Shown one piece after another: positions 18,076-26,558 of a stretch of 64,000 bases of DNA; position 1 is the first letter of the stretch; each line of letters starts with the position of its first letter. The position numbers and the translations under genes were made by a program. The stretch comes from Arthrobacter sp. ISL-85 (GTDB lineage Bacteria; Actinomycetota; Actinomycetes; Actinomycetales; Micrococcaceae). Location of the stretch: NCBI RefSeq assembly GCF_018613675.1, contig NZ_JAGGPQ010000005.1:62001-126000 (forward strand), given 5' to 3'. The notes beneath the pieces were generated by a model that was not told where the DNA came from, made no database searches, and worked only from the letters and a program-made list of their open reading frames with translations.

Positions 18076-19119
18076 ATGACCACCCAGACTTCCCCCACTG
18101 CCAAGAAGCGCATTCTTTCCGGCGCCAAGCCCACCGCCGATTCCCTGCACCTGGGCAACTACATCGGCGCCGTGCGCAACTGGGTGGACATGCAGGCTGA
18201 ATACGACGCCGTCTTCTTCATCCCGGACCTGCATGCCATCACGGTGGACTTCGATCCCGCTGAACTGGCCAAGCGCACCCGCATTGTGGCAGCCCAGTAC
18301 ATCGCCGCGGGCATCGACCCGGACAAAAGCATCTTCTTCGTCCAGTCCCATGTCCCGGAGCATGCCCAGCTTGCCTGGGCCCTGAACTGCATCACCGGCT
18401 TCGGCGAGGCGTCACGGATGACGCAGTTCAAGGACAAGACCCAGAAGTCCGGCGCAGACTCCGCCACCCTGGGCCTCTTCGCGTATCCCACACTGATGGC
18501 TGCGGATATCCTCCTCTACCAGAGCGATCTGGTGCCTGTGGGCGAGGACCAGCGGCAGCACCTGGAACTGACCCGGAACCTCGCGCAGCGTTTCAACACC
18601 CGGTTTGGCCACACCTTTACGGTCCCCGAGGCCACGATTGTCAAGGAAAGCGCCAAGATCTACGACCTCCAGAATCCCAGCGCCAAGATGTCCAAGACGG
18701 GGGAGTCCCCCAACGGTGCCATCCAGCTTCTGGAGGACCCCAAGATCGCCGCCAAGCGCATCAAGTCGGCAGTGACCGACGCCGGCACGGACATCCGGTT
18801 CGACGCCGGGGAGAAGCCCGGGGTGTCCAACCTGTTGACCATCTACTCTTCCCTCACCGGCAAGTCCGTGGCGGAGCTCGAAGCCGAGTACCAGGGCAAG
18901 ATGTACGGCCACCTGAAGGTGGATCTCGCAGAAGTAGTGGTGGACTTCATCACCCCGCTGCGCAACCGGACCAACGAGCTGATGGCCGATCCAGCCGAGC
19001 TTGACCGGCTGCTGGCCCTTGGTGCGGAACGGGCCCGGGAGATTGCCTCGGTCACGCTTGGCCAGGTGTACCAGCGCATGGGTTTCCTGCCGTCCCTCAG
19101 CCTCGCAGGAGTCCACTAG
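18076..19119 (+). CDS. trpS: Tryptophanyl-tRNA synthetase
   Basis: 347-residue class I aminoacyl-tRNA synthetase that charges tRNA-Trp in the cytosol. The HIGH motif appears as LHLGNYIGA (residues about 24-32) and the KMSKS motif as AKMSKTGES (about 208-216). [19 protein letters not shown] is typical of bacterial TrpRS. Length is normal. The start is the ATG 16 bases after the exonuclease stop; the ribosome-binding site is weak. Confidence 0.97.
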   Translation: MTTQTSPTAKKRILSGAKPTADSLHLGNYIGAVRNWVDMQAEYDAVFFIPDLHAITVDFDPAELAKRTRIVAAQYIAAGIDPDKSIFFVQSHVPEHAQLAWALNCITGFGEASRMTQFKDKTQKSGADSATLGLFAYPTLMAADILLYQSDLVPVGEDQRQHLELTRNLAQRFNTRFGHTFTVPEATIVKESAKIYDLQNPSAKMSKTGESPNGAIQLLEDPKIAAKRIKSAVTDAGTDIRFDAGEKPGVSNLLTIYSSLTGKSVAELEAEYQGKMYGHLKVDLAEVVVDFITPLRNRTNELMADPAELDRLLALGAERAREIASVTLGQVYQRMGFLPSLSLAGVH

Positions 19120-19123
19120 CGCC

Positions 19124-19828
19124 ATGTCTTCGAGAAACGTCACCGCCAGGGGAGGCGCCTGCCCGGCCGGGCAGGTGGATCGGACCCTGGCCGGCCGCTT
19201 CGAAGACCAGTCCGGCCATCATGCGGCGGCGGATCATGACGTGGCCCGCACCGAAGAAATCAGTGTGGGCGTCATCCTGGGCTTTCCGGATGAGATAGCC
19301 GACGAACTGCAGCGCTGGCGGGCGTCCTTTGGAGATCCCCTGGCCGGAGTGGTGCCTGCACACATTACGCTGGTCACCACCACTCCCACCCAGGACTGGG
19401 AAGCCACCCGCCGGCACGTCCGCGAGGTGGCCCGCTGCCAGAGCCCCTTCATGGTCACCATTGCCGGAACCGGTACATTCCGGCCGGTTTCGCCGGTGGT
19501 CTTCATCAACGTGGAGGACGGCTTCGATCACTGCGTGGACCTGCACCGCAGGCTTCAGCAGGGTCCCCTCCACCGCGAACTGCCCTTTGCGTATCATCCC
19601 CACGTCACCATCGCCCACGATGTCGCCCCGGAAAGCCTGGACGAAGCCGAAACGGTGCTGAAGAACTACAGGGCCACCTTCCCCGTGGTTAGCATGGGAC
19701 TCTATGAGCATGATGCCGATGGCATCTGGCAGCTACGGGAAGAGCTGGACTTTGGGACCGAAACTGACAACCACGGCGGCACCGGCTTCACGGACGCTGC
19801 CAAGGACCCCTCAACCGACGCAGGATAA
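19124..19828 (+). CDS. 2'-5' RNA ligase family (2H phosphoesterase) protein
   Basis: 234 residues. The two histidine motifs that define the 2H phosphoesterases are present: PAHITLV (HIT) and YHPHVTIAHD (HVT), about 85 residues apart. The first ~45 residues (RNVTARGGACPAGQVDRTL...) are not part of the fold. I chose the ATG at 19124, five bases after the trpS stop, with AGGAG further upstream inside trpS; an earlier in-frame ATG at 19001 would overlap trpS heavily. Members open cyclic phosphates on RNA or nucleotides; the substrate here is unknown. Confidence 0.82.
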   Translation: MSSRNVTARGGACPAGQVDRTLAGRFEDQSGHHAAADHDVARTEEISVGVILGFPDEIADELQRWRASFGDPLAGVVPAHITLVTTTPTQDWEATRRHVREVARCQSPFMVTIAGTGTFRPVSPVVFINVEDGFDHCVDLHRRLQQGPLHRELPFAYHPHVTIAHDVAPESLDEAETVLKNYRATFPVVSMGLYEHDADGIWQLREELDFGTETDNHGGTGFTDAAKDPSTDAG

Positions 19829-20858
19829 CCAGCAGCCGCTGCCCACCGAGCACGCCCGGCTGAAGCTGGCGGTCATCGAAAAGCGGATGGAATGGAACCG
19901 GGCGCGCAGGTCCGGAGGAAAGTTCGCAGCGCTGATGGCCCTGGCGCAGTGGCTCACCGCGCGCCTGAACGTCCTGCGGCCCATGCGGGCATTCCGGCAC
20001 TACAGCCTCCACTACGGCCCGCTGATGAGCGCCGGCATCGGCTTCAACATGTTCTTCTCCATCACCGGCCTGCTGGCCACCGGGTTCTCCATTGCCGGCC
20101 TGGTACTGCGCGGCCAGCCCGCCCTGCTGGACACCATCATCAGCAGTGTGGCCAGAAGCGCCCCCGGCCTGTTGAAAATCAACGGCAGCCAGGGCCTGGT
20201 GGATCCCAAGGACCTGCTGGACCCCAACGGGCTGGGCTGGACCGCGGTGATCAGTGCCGTGGTCACCGTGGTCACGTCCCTCGGCTGGATCAACGGACTC
20301 CGGGACGGCCTGAGGGGCGTCCTTCAGCTGCCTCCGCTCGTGGTCAATCCCATCCTGATGAAGCTGCGCGACGCCGGCACACTCCTGCTGCTGGGCATGG
20401 CCCTGGTCATCAGCGCGGGTGCCTCGCTGGTGTTCGGCACGGCGGCCGGTTGGGTGGCGGGATTCCTTCACCTCAGCGACACCCTGGCCGGGCCACTCAC
20501 GACATCCGTCAAGATCGTTGTACCACTGGTGCTGAACTGGGTCACGGCCCTGATCATGTTCCGGCTGGCTGCCGGGCTGAAGCTGTCACGCCAGGCGCTG
20601 CTCGAAGGTACCGTGCTGGCCGCCGTGGGCACCACCATCCTGCAGATCTTCAGCACGGAGCTGCTGGGCGGAGCCAGCCGTAATCCCATCCTGGCGCCGT
20701 TTGCCATCATTATCGGCCTGCTCATTTGGTTCAACCTGGTCAGCCAGGTCTACCTCGTCTCGGCGGGATGGTCGGCTGTCCGCGAGGCCGACCTGGAGTC
20801 GGGCGGAGCTCCGCGGAAGACCATCCTCGGCGCCCGGCGGGCGACGCCCCAGACCTGA
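19704..20858 (+). CDS. YihY/BrkB-family inner-membrane protein
   Basis: Up to 384 residues with about six membrane segments, beginning HYGPLMSAGIGFNMFFSITGLLATGFSIAGL. This is the YihY/YhjD/BrkB family, once called ribonuclease BN, of unclear transport function. The start is uncertain: the in-frame ATG at 19704 overlaps the preceding gene by 125 bases, and a TTG at 19752 with GGGAAGAG upstream is an alternative; the conserved part begins well downstream of both. The C-terminus ends in a charged tail (READLESGGAPRKTILGARR). Convergent with the glycosidase gene, 68 bases apart, where I see no clear terminator. Confidence 0.85.
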   Translation: MSMMPMASGSYGKSWTLGPKLTTTAAPASRTLPRTPQPTQDNQQPLPTEHARLKLAVIEKRMEWNRARRSGGKFAALMALAQWLTARLNVLRPMRAFRHYSLHYGPLMSAGIGFNMFFSITGLLATGFSIAGLVLRGQPALLDTIISSVARSAPGLLKINGSQGLVDPKDLLDPNGLGWTAVISAVVTVVTSLGWINGLRDGLRGVLQLPPLVVNPILMKLRDAGTLLLLGMALVISAGASLVFGTAAGWVAGFLHLSDTLAGPLTTSVKIVVPLVLNWVTALIMFRLAAGLKLSRQALLEGTVLAAVGTTILQIFSTELLGGASRNPILAPFAIIIGLLIWFNLVSQVYLVSAGWSAVREADLESGGAPRKTILGARRATPQT

Positions 20859-20926
20859 CCCGCACACGTGATCTGCAGATATGACCTGCAGGCGTGGGTG
20901 ATGCCAGCCGGGCCAAGGTCCGCTAT

Positions 20927-23200
20927 CTAGGGTGCCGGCACCAGCCCTTCCCAGGCCACCGTCCAACCGGCAGGAAAACCGGGGGCGTGCCGGTCCGGGC
21001 CGTTGTCCCAGCCCGCTGCCATCAGGGCGACGGCGGCAAGCAGGCCGCCGTTGCCAGGCAGGTACAGCGGAAGCGAGCCTGTCTGGCGGTTGTGTCCGTT
21101 GGGCAGCACGGTATTTTTTCCTGCCTCCTGAAGGAGCGCCCTGACTGCAGCTTCGGGGTCGCCCAGGCGGGCGGCCGTCATGGCCATGACAGGGTAGTCC
21201 CAGCCCCAGGTACTGTTCCAGTCCCAGTCAGCGAGGACATCGTGAAGGGTGGCTTTCATGATGCCTTCGTCGATAAGGTCCGTCCGCGGAAGGACGCCGA
21301 GCGCGCAAAGCATGGAGGGGTGGTCCGTCCTGATGGTGAACGGTTCCACGTCCATGCCTGCGTATACGCCGTTGAGTACGCGCGGGGGCACCAGGCCGTC
21401 GGCCACCGTGTGCCAGGATTTTACGGGTTCCAGGCCCAGCCGCTCCCGCCAGGCACCGGCCGTTCGGAGGCCCCACTGCCAGTACGCAAGTTCAAAGGTG
21501 GGGTTGGTGACCGTTCCACGCAGGGAACCATAGCTTTCCTGCGCAGGGATGAGGGGCGGCCCCAGCTCAAAACCGCGCGATGTGGAGTGGGCGAAGCTGG
21601 CCATGAAGTCAGCGGATTCAAAGACGATGTCCGCGAACTCCTCCAGCACCTCCCGGCTGGGACGGGCCCGGTACACCAGTTCCGCCAAGTGGATGGGATG
21701 CGGCTGCTGCCAGATCAGGAACGTCCCGATCGGGCTGGGGCTCTCCCTGCCGTCCGGACCTACCTGCTTTGGCCAGCGGACGCCGTCGAACCCTTGTGCC
21801 AGGGCCGTCTTCCGCGAGCTCTCCAGTACGGTGGCATACCAGCGCAGGGACGGCAGGAGGAGCTCCACGCGGTTCCAGTGCGCAAAGTGGGCGGCGTGCC
21901 ACCAGTGCATCTCCAGATGGAAGCGGCCGCGCCAGGAATTGCACACCAGCCCGGTCTCCTGGGGCGGCAGCGACCCGGAGCAGTTGACCGCAGTGAGGTA
22001 CTGCGACAGCACAATGCGCCGTTCCAGCTCCCTGGCCCGGGGATCTGCGGTTGCAGCCAGTTCCACGGCACCGCCGGATGCCCAGAAGCCGGGCCAGTGC
22101 GACGCTGATGCGGCGGCGACGCTGCTGCCGGGCGACGGCCGGTCCCTGGGCGAATGCCCGGCGGCGGGACGGACTTGGGCGCCGGCACCCGCCTCGCCTG
22201 GCACCCGGGAAGGGCCGGCACGGCCCCGCGGAATACAGTCGCCGTCTCCAGCGGTTATGAACGCGATGGATAGGTCCAGGATGCCTGGGTCCGCGTCCTG
22301 GGCGGCACGTATCGTCACCTGGTGCGTCCCCGTCTGTTCCACGTCCAGGCCCTGCCCCGAAACCACCACTTGGTACCGGGAGTTGTCCAGCTCACGGTCC
22401 ACGGTCCAGCTGCTGGCCCCGGGGCGAAGGTGTGAGGAGTGGGCTTGGCCAAGACGGGTTGTGTGGGCACCGGGCTGGTCCCAGCCGGCTGCGTCGTGCC
22501 AGGCCTCTGACCCGTAGGGGAAGTCGATACTGATCAGCAGCCCGGCCCGGACGGCAGCCGACTCGACGCGTACTCCCAGTTCGTCCCGGTCTGGATGGCA
22601 TGCGGTGGTCACCGTGGCAGGGTAACCGGCTACGGTGAAGGTGCTGGTAACGACGCCCGTCCACAGATCGAGCGTTTGCCCGGTGCCGGAAAGTTCCTTG
22701 CTGTTGATGGTGCGGCTGGTGCCGTCCTGCTCGAGCACGAAACCGATCCGGCCAAGGTCCAGCCGGTGCGGGTTGGCCCGCAACCATGTTTCCGCGGCGG
22801 AGGTACCCGTTTCGCGGTCATTCACGATGTCTCCCACCATGTCCACGTAGGGAACCGGTCCATGGGGCGAATCGTAAAGGACGGTGGAGGATGCCAGCCT
22901 GTAATTTTCGCCGCCAGGCATGGAGTGCCAGCCCCACGTGGACTGCGTCCCCAGCAGGGTTCCTGGCGGCAGGGCTTCGCGCGCGTCCACCGGATACTCC
23001 GACGGCAGGGTTTGGAGGCCGGTGAGATCCACAGTGAAAGCGAATTCGCCGTTGCCCACGGACAGGGGACTGCGCGGATCCAGTCGCTGCTGGTGGATAT
23101 TGTGGCGCCGCACCAGGGCTTCCCTGTCAATGCTTCGCCGGGCCTCCGACGATCCGTTCCCGGCCCCGCTGGGGTCTGCGGTATTGCTGTGGCGGTGCAA
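20927..23200 (-). CDS. Uncharacterised six-hairpin (alpha/alpha)6-barrel glycoside hydrolase
   Basis: 757 residues without a signal peptide, so probably cytoplasmic. An N-terminal beta-sandwich-like region (LSVGNGEFAFTVDLTGLQTLP, about residues 47-67) is followed by a helical barrel with WRGRFHLEMHWWHAAHFAHWNR, PIGTFLIWQQPHPIHLAELVYR, and WDWNSTWGWDYPVMAMTAARLG. This layout and the aromatic-rich blocks recall clan GH-L and related families (GH15/65/95 type), but I do not recognise an exact family. A Pro/Gly/Ala-rich insert separates the two domains. TTG start with AGGAGGG eight bases upstream. Divergent from a sugar-binding lipoprotein gene, which suggests it processes an imported oligosaccharide. 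Confidence 0.75.
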   Translation of the reverse strand: MHRHSNTADPSGAGNGSSEARRSIDREALVRRHNIHQQRLDPRSPLSVGNGEFAFTVDLTGLQTLPSEYPVDAREALPPGTLLGTQSTWGWHSMPGGENYRLASSTVLYDSPHGPVPYVDMVGDIVNDRETGTSAAETWLRANPHRLDLGRIGFVLEQDGTSRTINSKELSGTGQTLDLWTGVVTSTFTVAGYPATVTTACHPDRDELGVRVESAAVRAGLLISIDFPYGSEAWHDAAGWDQPGAHTTRLGQAHSSHLRPGASSWTVDRELDNSRYQVVVSGQGLDVEQTGTHQVTIRAAQDADPGILDLSIAFITAGDGDCIPRGRAGPSRVPGEAGAGAQVRPAAGHSPRDRPSPGSSVAAASASHWPGFWASGGAVELAATADPRARELERRIVLSQYLTAVNCSGSLPPQETGLVCNSWRGRFHLEMHWWHAAHFAHWNRVELLLPSLRWYATVLESSRKTALAQGFDGVRWPKQVGPDGRESPSPIGTFLIWQQPHPIHLAELVYRARPSREVLEEFADIVFESADFMASFAHSTSRGFELGPPLIPAQESYGSLRGTVTNPTFELAYWQWGLRTAGAWRERLGLEPVKSWHTVADGLVPPRVLNGVYAGMDVEPFTIRTDHPSMLCALGVLPRTDLIDEGIMKATLHDVLADWDWNSTWGWDYPVMAMTAARLGDPEAAVRALLQEAGKNTVLPNGHNRQTGSLPLYLPGNGGLLAAVALMAAGWDNGPDRHAPGFPAGWTVAWEGLVPAP

Positions 23201-23424
23201 AGTGCACGCCCTCCTGACCGGTGTTGTGTGGCTGTGGCTGAGGTTTCAAGGTGCCCAGGCCTCGTTCCCTAGCGGCGGGCAGCCGCCTGGAGGAGGCGAG
23301 AAATCGGTTTCCCGCTGTCCATCCTTGAACGCTTTCAGGGCGGTGTCAAGGCACTCGACCGGCCATGGTGCGTCCGGAAAGATTTCGATGGCAGGCCGGA
23401 ACGGATCAGGACGCGCGGAACCTA

Positions 23425-23463
23425 TTGACGCGCGAGGAATGCTATTGATACGTTTCACGAAAC
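23425..23463 (+). promoter_or_regulatory. Promoter and LacI-like operator before the sugar-binding lipoprotein gene
   Basis: TTGACG (23425-23430) is a -35 candidate with a weak -10 around 23447-23453. Overlapping and just after it is the palindrome GTTTC-AC-GAAAC (23452-23463), the kind of half-site used by LacI/GalR and CcpA-like sugar regulators. The whole gap between the divergent genes is 303 bases (23201-23503); the rest of it shows no other feature I can support. No LacI-type gene is in the window. Confidence 0.5.
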
Positions 23464-23503
23464 CGTTTTCTCGCCCTTTCCGACTGAGGAAGAAGCCTGC
23501 CCA

Positions 23504-24805
23504 ATGACCCGTCACGGGATGTCACACATTCGTCAATCCATCGTCATCCTGTCAGCAGCAGCCATGCTGGCGATGACCGCGGGCTGTTCAAGCCCCTCCG
23601 GGGACAAGGCCGCGGACGGGCCGGTGGAGATCCGCTTTTCCTGGTGGGGCAACGCGGGCCGCGCTGACTTGACCAACAAGGCGATCGCGGAGTTCGAGGC
23701 AGCCAACCCCAGCATCAAGGTGAAGCCGGAATACGGGGACATCAGCGGCTATTTCGACAAACTGGCCACGCAGGTGGCGGCAAATGATGCTCCAGACGTC
23801 ATCACCATGGGCGGTGCGTACCCGGCTGAATATGCCAACCGCGGCGCCCTGCTGGACCTGTCAAAGGTCAACGGCTCGTTGGACCTGTCGAAGATGGACC
23901 AGGGAGCGTTGGAAAACGGCCAGGTCAAAGGCAAGCAGTACGGGGTTTCCACCGGCGCCAACGCACTCTCGATCGTGGTGAACCCGGCTGTCTTCCAGGC
24001 CGCGGGCGTGGCACTTCCCGATGACAGCAAGTGGACCTGGGACGATTTCGCCGGGATTTCGGCGGACGTGACGGCCAAGAGCCCCAAGGGCACCTATGGG
24101 ACTGCAACGGTCCTCACCCATGATTCCCTGGACGCGTTCGCCCGCCAGCGGGGCGAATCCCTTTACACGCAGGACGGACAGTTGGGGCTGGGCCAGCAAA
24201 CGGTGCAGGACTACTTCGACTACTCGCTGAAGCTCAGTGAATCCGGTGCTGCTCCGAGTGCGTCGGAAACGGTGGAAAAGCTCAACGCCAGCACCGAGCA
24301 GACCCTGATGGGCATGGGTAAAGCCGGAATGATGCTCACGTGGAGCAACTCACTTTCTGCCCTCAGTAAGGCCTCGGGCGCCGAGCTGAAGCTGCTCAAG
24401 CTCCCCGGTGAAGCGCCCACCCCCGGGATCTGGCTCCAGTCCTCGCAGTTCTACACCATCTCCGCGCGCAGCAAGCACACAGATGCCGCCGCCAAGCTGG
24501 TCAGCTTCCTGGTAAACAGCGAGTCTGCCGCCAAGATCATCCAAAGCGACCGCGGCGTCCCCAGCAACCCTGAAATGCGTACAGCCATCAAGGATCTGCT
24601 CACCCCCCAGGGCAAGGTGGAAGCCGCGTACATCGACCAGATCGGCAAGATGGACTTCGCCCCAACGTTCATTGGCCCCACAGGATCAACCGCCGTCTCC
24701 GAAATCACCGCCCGCATCAACACCGACGTCCTGTTCAAGCGGCTCACACCGGAGAAGGCGGCCGAACAGTGGATCACTGAGAGCAAGGCCGCCATCGGCA
24801 AGTAG
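23504..24805 (+). CDS. Extracellular sugar-binding lipoprotein (family 1 ABC solute-binding protein)
   Basis: 433 residues. A basic N-terminus and hydrophobic helix end in a lipobox (MTAGC, Cys at about residue 28). The mature part has the family 1 layout: VEIRFSWWGNAGRADLTNKAIAEFE, then APDVITMGGAYPAEYANRGALLDLSK, and a C-terminal helical lobe. It should bind a sugar or oligosaccharide outside the membrane and deliver it to MalFG-like permeases. No permease or ATPase gene lies nearby, so it is an orphan; it probably uses a transporter encoded elsewhere. ATG 23504 has GAGGAAG upstream; ATG 23519 is an alternative. Confidence 0.88.
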   Translation: MTRHGMSHIRQSIVILSAAAMLAMTAGCSSPSGDKAADGPVEIRFSWWGNAGRADLTNKAIAEFEAANPSIKVKPEYGDISGYFDKLATQVAANDAPDVITMGGAYPAEYANRGALLDLSKVNGSLDLSKMDQGALENGQVKGKQYGVSTGANALSIVVNPAVFQAAGVALPDDSKWTWDDFAGISADVTAKSPKGTYGTATVLTHDSLDAFARQRGESLYTQDGQLGLGQQTVQDYFDYSLKLSESGAAPSASETVEKLNASTEQTLMGMGKAGMMLTWSNSLSALSKASGAELKLLKLPGEAPTPGIWLQSSQFYTISARSKHTDAAAKLVSFLVNSESAAKIIQSDRGVPSNPEMRTAIKDLLTPQGKVEAAYIDQIGKMDFAPTFIGPTGSTAVSEITARINTDVLFKRLTPEKAAEQWITESKAAIGK

Positions 24806-24840
24806 GCGATCGGGCACCGCCGGGGTCCGGGCCGCCGGCG

Positions 24841-25614
24841 TCAGGCGGGGGTTGCGTCCAGGTACTGGTCGGCCCAGGCGGCGATAATCCGCGCTGCACG
24901 GGCTGCCTGCCCCTTGCCGGTCAGAAGGTGGTCGCTTCCCTCGAGGGAGACGAAGTTCCGGGGGTGCCGGGCGGTCTGGAAGATGGTGCTCGCATTCTCA
25001 ATCCCCACGGTGTTGTCGGTAGGGGAGTGGAGCACCATCAGGGGCTTGTGCAGCTGCCGGATGCAGTCCGTCAGGTCTGCGTTCTCCAGGTCTTCCACGA
25101 AATGCCGGCGGATCTCCACCCGCTTGCCGCCCAGGTCCACCTCTGCGCTGCCCTCACTCAGGATCCGGTCCAGTGCGGCATCGAACACGTGGGCCACGTG
25201 CTTGGGGGAGAAGGGCGCGCCCACAGTGGCAATGGCGTCGAGTTCGGGAATCTCCCTCGCGGCCGCAAGGACCGCCGCGCCACCGAATGAATGACCCACC
25301 AGCAGCGAAATTTCCCTGCCTTCGCTGCGCATGAACTCCGCAGCCTTCACCGTGTCGGCCACCTTGTGGCTGAACGAACCCGCAGACCATTCCCCGGCGG
25401 AGCCACCCAGGCCAAGGTTGTCGAAGCGCAGCATGCCAATGCCACAGTCCGCAAGCGCCTTGCACATCCGTGCCGCGGACGGGCTGTCCTTGCCCAGGGT
25501 GAACCCGTGCGAAAACACTCCCCAGCCCTTGACGGGCACTTCCGGGATGTCGATGATGCCGGACAGTATTTCGCCGGTGGAACCGGCGAAGGACACTTTT
25601 TCTGAACGGGACAA
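24841..25614 (-). CDS. Alpha/beta hydrolase
   Basis: 257 residues of the alpha/beta-hydrolase fold. The nucleophile elbow is GHSFGG (Ser in LLVGHSFGGAAVL, near residue 108), the acid is probably in HSPTDNTVG and the histidine in GSDHLL. The family is that often found fused to or beside OsmC-type proteins; here it stands alone. TTG start at 25614 with AAAGGG upstream. The substrate is unknown; esterase or thioesterase activity is likely. Convergent with the preceding binding-protein gene (35 bases between stops). Confidence 0.85.
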   Translation of the reverse strand: MSRSEKVSFAGSTGEILSGIIDIPEVPVKGWGVFSHGFTLGKDSPSAARMCKALADCGIGMLRFDNLGLGGSAGEWSAGSFSHKVADTVKAAEFMRSEGREISLLVGHSFGGAAVLAAAREIPELDAIATVGAPFSPKHVAHVFDAALDRILSEGSAEVDLGGKRVEIRRHFVEDLENADLTDCIRQLHKPLMVLHSPTDNTVGIENASTIFQTARHPRNFVSLEGSDHLLTGKGQAARAARIIAAWADQYLDATPA

Positions 25615-25711
25615 GGGAGACCCTTTCGTTTGGTACGAACGGCTGTGGGCCCACGCCCGCAGGGTTCCCTGGCCGAGCTTGCGAGGTCAGGGGGCGGGTG
25701 GGGAGAAACGA

Positions 25712-25750
25712 CGACGGCGCCGCCACCACTTGTGGTGGGCGACGCCGTCG
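25712..25750 (-). terminator. Terminator after the sdh operon
   Basis: Strong hairpin: CGACGGCG (25712-25719) plus CACCAC (25724-25729) pair with GTGGTG (25732-25737) and CGCCGTCG (25743-25750). On the minus strand it follows the sdhB stop by 25 bases and is followed by TCGTTTCTCC. Confidence 0.7.
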
Positions 25751-25774
25751 GCCGTTATATCTGTGGTGGAGGTG

Positions 25775-26557
25775 CTAGATCCTGCGGGCCAGGATGGCCT
25801 GCTTGACCTCCGCAATTGCCTGCGTGACCTGGATGCCGCGGGGGCATGCCTCGGAGCAGTTGAAGGTGGTGCGGCAGCGCCACACGCCTTCCTTGTCGTT
25901 GAGGATCTCCAGCCGCATGTCGCCGGCATCATCACGGGAATCGAAGATGAAGCGGTGTGCGTTCACGATCGCCGCCGGGCCGAAGTACTGGCCATCGGTC
26001 CAGAACACCGGGCAGGAGGACGTGCACGCAGCGCAGAGAATGCACTTGGTGGTGTCGTCGAAGCGCTCACGGTCCTCGGCTGACTGCAGGCGCTCCTTGG
26101 TGGGCTCGTGGCCCTTGTTGATGAGGAACGGCATGACCTCGCGGTAGGACTGGAAGAAGGGCTCCATGTCCACGATGAGGTCCTTCTCCACCGGCAGGCC
26201 CTTGATGGGTTCCACCGTGATGGGCTTGGACGTGTCCAGGTCCTTCAGCAGGGTCTTGCAGGCCAGGCGGTTGCGGCCGTTGATGCGCATGGCGTCGGAG
26301 CCGCAGACGCCGTGGGCGCAGGAGCGGCGGAAGGACAGGCTGCCGTCCATCTCCCACTTCACCTTGTGCAGGGCGTCCAGGACACGGTCCGTGCCGTACA
26401 TGGTCAGGTGGAAATCGTCCCAGGTTGCTTCCCCGGAGACCTCCGGGTTGTAGCGGCGCACCCGCAGGTGGACGTCGAACGTGGGGATTTCCCCGCCCCC
26501 GCCAACGCCGGCAGGAAGCTCAACCTTTGAAGCGGGCTCAGCGATTTCAGCGGTCAT
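25775..26557 (-). CDS. sdhB: Succinate dehydrogenase iron-sulfur subunit
   Basis: 260 residues. Carries electrons from SdhA to the membrane subunits through three clusters, all of whose cysteine motifs are present: SCAHGVCGSDAM...RLACKTLL for [2Fe-2S], CILCAACTSSCPVF and CSEACPRGI for the [4Fe-4S] and [3Fe-4S] centres. The start is separated from the sdhA stop by a single base. Last gene of sdhCDAB. Confidence 0.96.
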   Translation of the reverse strand: MTAEIAEPASKVELPAGVGGGGEIPTFDVHLRVRRYNPEVSGEATWDDFHLTMYGTDRVLDALHKVKWEMDGSLSFRRSCAHGVCGSDAMRINGRNRLACKTLLKDLDTSKPITVEPIKGLPVEKDLIVDMEPFFQSYREVMPFLINKGHEPTKERLQSAEDRERFDDTTKCILCAACTSSCPVFWTDGQYFGPAAIVNAHRFIFDSRDDAGDMRLEILNDKEGVWRCRTTFNCSEACPRGIQVTQAIAEVKQAILARRI

Positions 26558-26558
26558 C

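Noticed and set aside
23246..23515. 89-residue minus-strand open frame in the divergent gap before the sugar-binding protein
   Set aside because: Overlaps the receptor start and its promoter, has no visible domain and no ribosome-binding site that I can support.
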